Below are positions 56,287 to 64,000 of a DNA stretch of 64,000 nt, piece by piece; position 1 is the stretch's first letter, and the number at the start of each line of letters is the position of its first letter. The notes beneath the pieces are model-generated. The model worked only from the letters and a program-made list of their open reading frames with translations, searched no databases and was not told where the DNA came from. A program made the position numbers and the translations under genes. The stretch is from Smallanthus sonchifolius (Eukaryota; Streptophyta; Magnoliopsida; Asterales; Asteraceae), in contig CM042043.1 in the NCBI GenBank assembly GCA_023525975.1, positions 35,784,001 to 35,848,000 on the forward strand, read 5' to 3'.

Positions 56287-58498
56287 AGTGAAGTCTTTTA
56301 TTATGATACAGATGGACGACCCATGACTACCATGGCTTAGGTCCCAATTTCAAATTAATGTTTCTTGTTAGATGTGCAGGATTAACCAAGAAGGACTATT
56401 AATAACATTTGGTTTGTTGATAGTGATTGTTCATAGCACATGTCAGGATATGACATCTGCAAGAGTAAAGAGTTGTTGATAACAGAGAAATCTATTTGAT
56501 TCAACGACTTGATGCTCAGGGGGAGAATATGTCACACACTATGTTGTTTTGGAAGAGTTTTACAAAGTCCAAAAGACAACCTGAAACTTAGGATGACAAT
56601 GGTGAGCATAAAGTCGTTGATGCAACCATTTGACTAGTTGAGGGGGAGTCTACAGGACAGGGGGAGTACAGAATTATGTTGGTCACAAAGGCAAAGGCAT
56701 TCGATTACATTGGTTTGATTTTTAATTGATTGACTTGCTTAATCCCATGTAACCAAGTAAATGTTTTTCTTAAAATGTTTTCATGGAAGTTTTATTTTCG
56801 TTTGTTTTACTTTCTTTGAAAAAGATTTTGAAAAAGCCAAACAAATTGAAAACGTTAAAATTGACATTACTTGAAGTTATAAGGAGAAATGATAGTACAT
56901 CAGTAGGTGTTCAGTCACACATGACCTTAGTTGACCTTTATGATTGCTTATATGTGATAAATGTATTGATCAGAACTTTTTAGACTGTACAGTTTGGGAA
57001 ATGATAGCTTCATAACTGCTTATGCTTAAAAAAAATTGATGCTTGATGCTTATATTTTTAATTTGGATACTAACATGTAGTCTGAATTGTCAATAGGCTA
57101 TGAGTATCTTTGGTCCATTAGTAGTGTGGCAACATAATGATCTTTGTGACAACTGTGATTTGAACCCATGGTATGCCGGGTGTGTGTGTAAAAGATCATT
57201 ATCGGATAAAAAATATAAGATCTAAAGTACTTCATGAGACCAGTATCGGTTATGTCGTTTTTACAGTTCACTTCACTGCCCATGCCCCGAAAAACATGCA
57301 ATGTGAAGTTAGACTAAGATATGTTTCTGACTACATTTGTGGAACATATACTAGCCCTTGTATTAATATCTTGATTTCATTGAATATATCCAGATAATAG
57401 TTGGATCATGCTACCCTATGTAATTGAATCAAACGATTCCTTGATCAATCTTATGTTGAAGAATTCTATCGGTATAATTTTTCTGTTACTATAAATCATG
57501 ATGATTCATCCAAACCAAGACATGTGAGTCATTCGATTCTGATTCTTTGCTTAATATTTTCCTGTGTTTAACGGTATAATTTCATCCTGGAGATTGAAAA
57601 TGTCATACAATGATCTTATATATCTTGAAGATAATGCACATTTATTTTTCTGTTGACATATTTGTGGGGTACACGTTGTATTACAAAATAAATAGTACCT
57701 TAATTCACAAAAACATGGACAAAGATACTAATGGTTTCAATTTTTATAATATTGACAACTTAGATTGACATGTTATGTGTTGCAAATTCGTATGCAATTT
57801 ATGTAATAAGCATGTTATGATCTGATCCCATCTTCTTTGATGTTCTTCGCGTATCATTACATGTTTTGGTTGAAGCTTAAAAGATTTGATCTTATCTAAT
57901 TCAAAAGATGTTACTTCATATGATTGATTGAATATTTCTGATCTTGAAAAGAAATAAAAGAATGAATGAATCTGGATAGGATACCCATAGAATGTTTATG
58001 GATGTTTATCCAAAATGTGTGATTGATACATCATATATACTGATATGATCTTCTTACTCATGATGTTCAACCAAAAAGATGTGATTTTGTATTTTACATT
58101 TTAGTTTGTACAAAGAAAAACCAAAAAGATTTTGTATTTCTTACGTTTGAAAAATCAAAAAGATTTTATTTCTCCAGCTTCCATGGAAATCTTAATTATT
58201 GGTTATTCTTGGTTGTTTTCCTTTGCAAAAACTGAATATTGTAGACAGAAGTTGACAAGGGGTCCTTCTCCTAAGTTTTCTTCTAGATAGAAAGAGAGTG
58301 TGTGCAGATGAACAAGATGAAGACTACAATTTGTTTAATGATGTTATTGAAGACGGATGACAATCTTCTAAAGTTGTTGTCAAGGGGGAGTATGTTGGAA
58401 CATTTTCTGGTGATAACGAGCTTGAAGATATTATATCTTAGTCTTAGAGTCTTTGACTTGTAATTGATAGAATTGTTTGCAACAGTTAAGGGGGAGTC
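56287..58498 (+). other. 3' non-coding region of element B with repeated purine motifs
   Basis: No coding capacity is seen over 2.2 kb. Runs containing GGGGGAG occur near 56519, 56642, 56657, 58384 and 58490. The last lies directly before the LTR and is the functional tract; the others are extra copies. Confidence 0.75.
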
Positions 58499-58876
58499 TG
58501 TTAGAGCATGAATTTGTAACTGTAGCAAACAAATATGTGTAAGTTCTTAGAGAGGCGAACTTGTTCATATTTAGGAGCGAACTTGTTAAGTTCGCCTGTA
58601 GTGTTGTGTGGTTTTGTGTTTTACTATAAATAAGTGTTTACAAGTCTTAGTGTTAAGACTTGAAAACTTCAGAGAGAGATCAGACCTGAGAATCTGACAG
58701 AGATTGTAATCAGTGTCTGATAAGAAATTACAAAGAGAAGATTATTTACATTGTGTTATTGTTATTGTTTCTGTCATCTTGTGTACACATTCATTGATAC
58801 GGTTGGATTCCGCACTCCGTGTCATTGATACGTCATGTCTCGAGTACGATCTATATGAGAGTCATGTGGACCTACA
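58499..58876 (+). repeat. 3' LTR of element B
   Basis: It runs TGTTAGAGCATG to GACCTACA, with TATAAATA at 58625-58632. Compared with the 5' remnant it has an extra 20-odd bp in a GGCGAACTTGTT...AAGTTCGCC stem region. Confidence 0.88.
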
Positions 58877-60309
58877 ATAGACATTATATTTACACACTGG
58901 TCCCCATGGTATTAACAGTTAATACCCAAGTAATAATTAATCTTTAATTATTAAACCCTTGTAATTACTAATTACATATAATTAGTAAAAACACAATCCT
59001 TAAATGTTTAACTGATTAAACATTCATTCCACGTAAATAATTAATTAATCAGATAATTAATTATCCCAATCTCGGAAAAATATTTCTCTAAATATTTACT
59101 CACCATTTATTGTTTTCGTCTTTCGTGAATAATATTTAACAATTAAATATTATATATTTTGTTCGTTGTCTAAGGTGTAAATCTTTGGATCGTACCTTAA
59201 TAGTAACGTTGACTTAATTGATGATCGGACATCATATATCCAACACGTGTGACTCACCTATTGGATCTGACGCGTGGAAGGGGTGGCGGACCGCTAAGCC
59301 AGACCATAACGGTCCGCTACATGCGCCCCAATCCAGTTACGCCGCCACAAAGGGTGGCGGACCGCCACCACCTAGCGTAGCGGTCCGCTATGGGGTCACT
59401 TTGTGCCTATAAATAGAATTCGAGGATCAGAACTCTTGGAACTTCATTCACACACTTAAACACACACAAACACTTAGCCTAGGGAATAGTGCCAAAGTTC
59501 CGATACACCCTTTATTTCAGAAGATAGTGTTGAGGTAAGGTTCCGACAACTTGGTTACTAATCATTAAGCTTTAATTATATATTTTTAAGCTTATTGTAG
59601 ATTTTAAATAAACAGTTAAATATACGTCAAGGTGTTGTCCGAAGAATTTGTCATATTATTGATACAATAAGCTGAGATACAGTCAAGGTGAGTTCATCTA
59701 ACTGGGAAATGTTTTCTAAATGGTATTGATTATGAAATGTTATCAGTGCATCAGATAAAAGCTTTCATGTGGTGGGGTATATCATGATAGTAATTCCTCT
59801 GTCGACCAAGCCTTCAGTTTTGGGGCGGTCTACTGTTTGGCTTCGGCAGTAGACTACTGTCCAGTTTGGACAGTATGGTCAGATTGCCATCTGTTTCAGT
59901 TATAGGGCAGATGATGGAAATGCTTGTTATCTATCTATGATACAGATTAATTCAAGATATGTTTTCAATTGATGATATTGTGAACCCAGATTTCAAAACT
60001 AAATGATTTTACAAGAGAACTCACCAACTTATGTTGACCCGGTTATTTTCTAAATCTCTTAGACAGGATTAGTAGACGGCATTCCAGATAGACGGTTATT
60101 ATGGAGACTTGTTGATTGAATACTCTGACAAACGAAGGCACGCTTAGAAGAGATATAAGTCCTGCCAGATGGTTAAGTTTGCAAAAGATGTATGGTTTAT
60201 GATGTAAAATAGTTTAGTGATTAATGAAGAAGGTATTATGACTTAGCTTCCGCTGTGTGTTCTGTACCATACGTCACGTCTAACTGGTTCTTGGGACCGG
60301 GGTGTGACA

Positions 60310-61090
60310 GGTTTATCCGAAGATATTGAACCCAAACAATATTTGAAAGCAAATTAATAAAATGTTATAGTTCAACGGGTAATTGGATGATTTGTAGACA
60401 TCAAATCTCTTAGTGTTCTTATCTTAAACACTACCATTATCCAATATGTTAATAATATCTCTAGACTCATCTGAGAGACCGAATCAACACAACTCCCCCA
60501 CAATGCTTTGATAACATTCAATGAGAAAGGCTTTCTTAGTATTAAAATCCCAAACTCATCTCATAGTGAGATTGAGTATTCAGTACCAGTAGATTTACTA
60601 GAAGATATTATACCCGTTTGAGATGTTTGGGAACATATAAAGTAACTATCAAAACTAGGGTACTAAATGTAGATAACATTAGTTCTACATTTCCCTGTTG
60701 ATGTCCAATGACCATCAATAAGTGTCATGCTTTTCTCAGGAATGGGATAGTTCTTAATGTTGAATCATTAGTCATAACATGAACATATGCTTCAAACAGT
60801 AAGAAATATCCATGAACACCAAATGTCCATGTGATTTCGTACATCTCCGAAATCGTTCCCACGATGTATTCAATTGATGCAGTCAGGCTCCCCCGCACAG
60901 GAACTCCATGCAATCACAACATCACTCATTTGAGGTTCTCCCTTAGCGGTTCTCCCACCTTAAACAATTGTTACTCTATGCAACAACAAGATGTTTATAG
61001 TGTAAACTACACGCACGTAGTTACATTTGAACAATTAATTTGTTCACAACAACACCAAGTTGTTTAAAATCGCTTTTACGCCTATAGGTT
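60310..61090 (-). other. Non-coding internal region of element E (right part)
   Basis: It follows solo LTR C directly, starting GGTTTATCC. No supported open frame. It leads into the hairpin array. Confidence 0.6.
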
Positions 61091-61099
61091 TAAAAAACA

Positions 61100-62155
61100 T
61101 ATTATGTAACACGCTCGTTATAATATTCCAGCCACTTGTAACCCGCTCGTTAGAATATTAACCGAATTGACAAAACCATTTTTTAAAGAAATTTTGGTTT
61201 ATACATTAAACCGCTTCTAACATGCTCGTTAGAAAATTAAACGTTTAGACAAAACATATTGAAGCCTTTAAATCGTTTCTAACACACTCGTTAGAAAAAA
61301 AAAATAAACGTTTAGATAAAACGTATTGAAGCATTTAAATCGTTTCTAACACGCTCGTTAGAAAAAAAATAAACGTTTAGATAAAACGTTTTAAAATTTT
61401 TGGTTTCATAAAATTAAACCGTTTTAACATGCTCGTTAGAAATTTTTAAACCTTCGCAAAGTAATCTCTTCTAACACGCTCGTTACAAAATAACTGTTTC
61501 TAATATGCTCATCAGAAAATTAACGTTTAGACATAAACGTTTTAATAACTTTGGTTTATACATAATAAACCGTTTCTAACATGCTCGTTAGACAAAGTAA
61601 ACATTTAGACAAATGTTTTAAAGCTTTGATTTATAAAATAATATGAATTTAACACGCATGTTAAAACCGTTGACATTTACACAAAACGTTTATTTATTTA
61701 AAAAATTAACCCATTTCCAACGCGCACGTTAGAATGTTAGACGTTTACAAAACATTTTAACCGATGTGGGTTAATAAAATACACCACTTCTAACACGCCC
61801 ATTAGAAAGTGAAAGTGTATAAGCCTTTGTTATTTTATAATATTTTCTAAACGCTTGTTAAAACTAAACGTATGCAAACGTTTTTATGGTTTAGAAAACA
61901 TCATTTCTAATACGCATATTAGAAACTACATGTTGCAAAACATTTGAAACTAATATTATCTAACCAAATAATAGTTTCTAACACGCTTGTTAGAAGAAAG
62001 GATAAAACGTTGACAAATGTTTTATTTTATGGATCTTACAAAAAAAAATATTTTTTTCTAACACGCTCATTAGAAAAAGATAAAACGTTGACAAACGTTT
62101 TATTTTATGGGTTTTACAAAAAAATAATTTTTCTAACTCGCTATTTAGAAAATTT
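61100..62155. repeat. Hairpin minisatellite in the leader of element E (about 17 units)
   Basis: About 17 copies of TTCTAACACGCTCGTTAGAA-like hairpins (7-bp arms, 6-base loop) lie at a mean spacing of about 64 bp. They are separated by AAACGTTTAGACAAAACGTTT-like text. Near-consensus copies are at about 61216, 61344, 61976 and 62056. Units around 61648 and 61903 have changes on both arms that keep pairing. The array lies next to the 5' LTR on the element strand. Confidence 0.88.
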
Positions 62156-62395
62156 TAAATACATTAAAACGCATTTTGAAACATTTATATTTTTATATAT
62201 GATTTGATTTAACGAAACATGACTAAAACACATGAACTCGAAAGTGTTAAATCAAAACATTCGTAAGTACTCCTTTGAATAGAAACGAAGAAAAAAATGT
62301 TTTTAAAACACAAATCGCATGGAAACAAAACTAGTTTGAGTCACAAGATATGGTTTTGAATACACGAACGGTGTTTTAAAAATTTGTTTTAAGAT

Positions 62396-63033
62396 TGTAG
62401 GAATCCGTTCGCGCATAAAAATAAAACACTTTTAATATTACGATTATAATACAAATAATCAAACCTATCTTGGAAAGCAAGTAAAATTACAAATACGAAT
62501 ACAACTGAAAAATCACAAAATACAAGAACAAAATTCCGAATTTGACCGAGGATCGTGTTTGACACTGGGCCCTTAAAACAAATTCTGGGTCTCTCTCCGT
62601 TTTGTTTCCCAGGGTACAACGGCCTAAACAGTATGTACTGGCGGGGAGAGCTCTAGCACCCCGAATTGAATCTTAAAGAAAATGGATGAAGTTGATTAAG
62701 GAATTGTTGGAATTCTTTAGAGAAAAAGGAGAAAACACTAGAGAGATTGTGTTGTTTGGTGCATTTTCAACCAAGGAACACCTTGGTTTTTATACTTGAA
62801 AAAGAAGTTAAAACACCTCATTCTCCATAAACTCATGATTGAACACTTCATGCTCCATAAACTCATGAGTTGAAACATCTTAAAACCTTTAAGATTCTTA
62901 ACTAAAACATCCAACATTTAAAGACATGTTGAATGAATTTGAATTAGTCATAGTTGGTGCATCAACTAAAGAAACTTGAATAAAAAATAATACAAGTTTA
63001 TATAATTTTATTTTCACAAAATATTTTCCAACA
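62396..63033 (-). repeat. 5' LTR of element E
   Basis: It is the partner of 5558-6194, running TGTAGGAATCC to TTCCAACA on the plus strand. The bases on the inner side (ATCTTAAAAC on the element strand) do not match a common plant primer site. The outer side is the TSD AATAG and the leader of element F. Confidence 0.88.
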
Positions 63034-63464
63034 AATAGCAAGTGGGCCAGGAGCACGCTAGAAATTGATTAGCAAGAAGGTTAGAACCTAATTAGCAAGT
63101 GGGTCAGGAGCACGCAAGAATCTGATTAGCAAGTTGGTCAGAAGCAAGTTCAACAAGTTAGTGAACAAAATCTGATTAGCAATTTGGTCAGAATCACGTA
63201 AACCTGATTAACAAGTCAATCACAAGCTCAACAAGTTAGCGTGGAAAATCGGATTAGCAAGTTGGTCTGAATCACGTAAACCTAATTAGCAAGTCAATCA
63301 GAAGCTGGAAAAATCGGTTAGTAAGTTGGCTATAAGAAAGCAAGAAAATTTAATCTTTTGACAAACAACAAGAAACTGATCATCTGGAAGTTAGCAAGGA
63401 AAACCAACAAGTTAGCAAGAATCCAAATATAGGCAAGAAGAACAAAGAAAGAAAGCAAGGAAAC
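63034..63464 (+). repeat. AGCAAG-rich leader of copia element F (right part)
   Basis: Irregular repeats of TTAGCAAGTnGGTCAGAA and GAACACG-like phrases run to the gag start. They continue the text broken at 5557. The array is degenerate, with a period of roughly 40-60 bp. Confidence 0.75.
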
Positions 63465-64000
63465 ATGACTGGCAAAGAAGACAGCAATTCAGAAAATGTA
63501 TCCAGCAATACAACACCAATTCGTGAGCTAGAAAATGTTTCACTTCAATATCCTAAGTTGACTGAAACAAATTACACCACTTGGGCATTTATGATGGAAA
63601 CAGTATTAAAGGCTTATGACCTTTATGAAATAATCGATGCTAAAGAAGGAATAGACTTAGAATTAAAGTTCAAAATATTTGAGCAGTTTTAGTCCAGAAA
63701 GCATGTATACACACCTTGAGATGTGAATAGGAGACTTTGAGGATGAAAAGAAATGAAACGAATCGGTAAGTGACTTTGTGGGCAAATTAGGCAGCATAAG
63801 AGCCAAGTCTAAACGTCTTGGTAGTACTCTAAAGGATAAGACAACTGTTTGGAAACTACTTAACTCAATCTTAATAAAATTTCTACCAACCGTGGTAACT
63901 ATCGAGCAGTATTATGAAATTAACACGATGTCATTTGAAGAAACAATGTGTAGAATAACAACATTTGAAGAACGCATCAAAATTAAAGATGAAACAAAAG
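63465..64000 (+). pseudogene. Copia element F gag (partial)
   Basis: It starts MTGKEDSNSENVSSN. Residues 25-60 read LQYPKLTETNYTTWAFMMETVLK, the conserved opening of UBN2-type copia gag. A stop occurs at 63690. In other frames the fold continues to the window end (GKLGSIRAKSKRLGSTL and ILIKFLPTVVTIEQYYE). The element extends beyond the window. Confidence 0.82.

Larger units (their letters stand above)
53807..58876 (+). mobile_element. Element B: defective Sirevirus-like copia
   Basis: It runs TGTTAGAGC...CCTACA, flanked by the perfect TSD ATAGA (53802-53806, 58877-58881). A complete 3' LTR of 378 bp is at 58499-58876. The 5' LTR is reduced to its first 134 bp and the primer site is lost. Coding is limited to gag-like segments with zinc knuckles, with no protease or polymerase. 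A coiled-coil gag and several GGGGGAG purine motifs before the 3' LTR recall Sireviruses. Confidence 0.85.
53332..59245 (-). repeat. Solo LTR D of the copia A family, interrupted by B
   Basis: Its sequence matches the LTRs of copia A from TGTTGGGAATC to ATATCCAACA, with the perfect TSD CGTGT at 53327-53331 and 59246-59250. With B removed it is about 840 bp. It is a solo LTR: no purine tract, primer site or coding region of A is attached. It arose by LTR-LTR recombination before B inserted. Confidence 0.9.
53126..60309 (+). repeat. Solo LTR C (gypsy-like), interrupted by D
   Basis: It begins TGTAACTCCCC (53126) and ends GGGGTGTGACA (60309), with GGTT/GGTTT direct flanks. It is about 1.27 kb once D is removed. 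It has a TATA box (TATAAATA at 59408-59415) and GC-rich palindromes around GCGGACCGC upstream. No internal retrotransposon sequence is attached, so it is a solo LTR in element E. D lies at 53332-59245. Confidence 0.8.
5558..63033 (-). mobile_element. Element E: non-coding LTR retrotransposon (LARD-like) split by later insertions
   Basis: Two LTRs of 637 and 638 bp (5558-6194 and 62396-63033), same orientation, are 56 kb apart. They are flanked by ATTAG (5553-5557) and AATAG (63034-63038). Joining the flanks restores the repeated phrase GATTAGCAAGTGGG, so this is one insertion into element F. A purine tract next to the left LTR puts the 3' end on the left (minus orientation). With inserted elements removed, the internal region is about 4.5 kb without any recognisable gag or pol, which fits a large retrotransposon derivative. 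No convincing primer site follows the right LTR. Confidence 0.8.

Overview
The window looks like plant nuclear DNA, probably from a eudicot. The LTR-retrotransposon lineages and LTR styles resemble those I associate with Asteraceae, but that family assignment is only an inference. I see no host protein gene, no rRNA or functional tRNA gene, and no bacterial-type system. Almost every base can be assigned to transposable elements that inserted into one another. I reconstructed the nesting from LTR ends, primer binding sites (PBS), polypurine tracts (PPT) and target-site duplications (TSD).

Layout: 1-2862 is a LINE on the minus strand (ORF1 with an RNA-binding domain, then the endonuclease of ORF2, cut by the window edge). 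2863-3590 is an AT-rich element with long inverted ends. About 3807-4398 is the 3' end of another LINE, split by a 226-bp hAT-type MITE. From about 4399 a degraded plus-strand Ty1-copia element (F) begins. Its PBS is at 4532, but its gag is at 63465 because a 57.5-kb block sits in its leader.

That block is one non-coding LTR element (E, 5558-63033, minus strand). E has received a Helitron (7648-8081), a copia element (A, 8313-52376, minus) and a gypsy-type solo LTR (C, 53126-60309). A was itself hit twice. X (10643-26843, Athila-like, minus) carries the Tekay-like chromovirus Z (13581-22660). Y (28382-49408, Tat-like, plus) carries the Tekay-like chromovirus W (36006-46495). C contains a solo LTR of the A family (D, 53332-59245), which contains a defective Sirevirus-like copia (B, 53807-58876). 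Three branches therefore each reach five levels: F>E>A>X>Z, F>E>A>Y>W and F>E>C>D>B.

Functionally this is the machinery of reverse-transcribing elements: gag, aspartic protease, reverse transcriptase, RNase H and integrase. All of it is broken to some degree. The youngest-looking element is Z, whose two 2075-bp LTRs differ at about seven sites by eye, yet its pol carries two frame breaks. The most unusual observations are a Tat element that seems to be the fused remains of two insertions, arrays of short hairpins in the LTRs or leaders of several unrelated families, and a tRNA-like sequence with Pol III boxes inside both LTRs of W.
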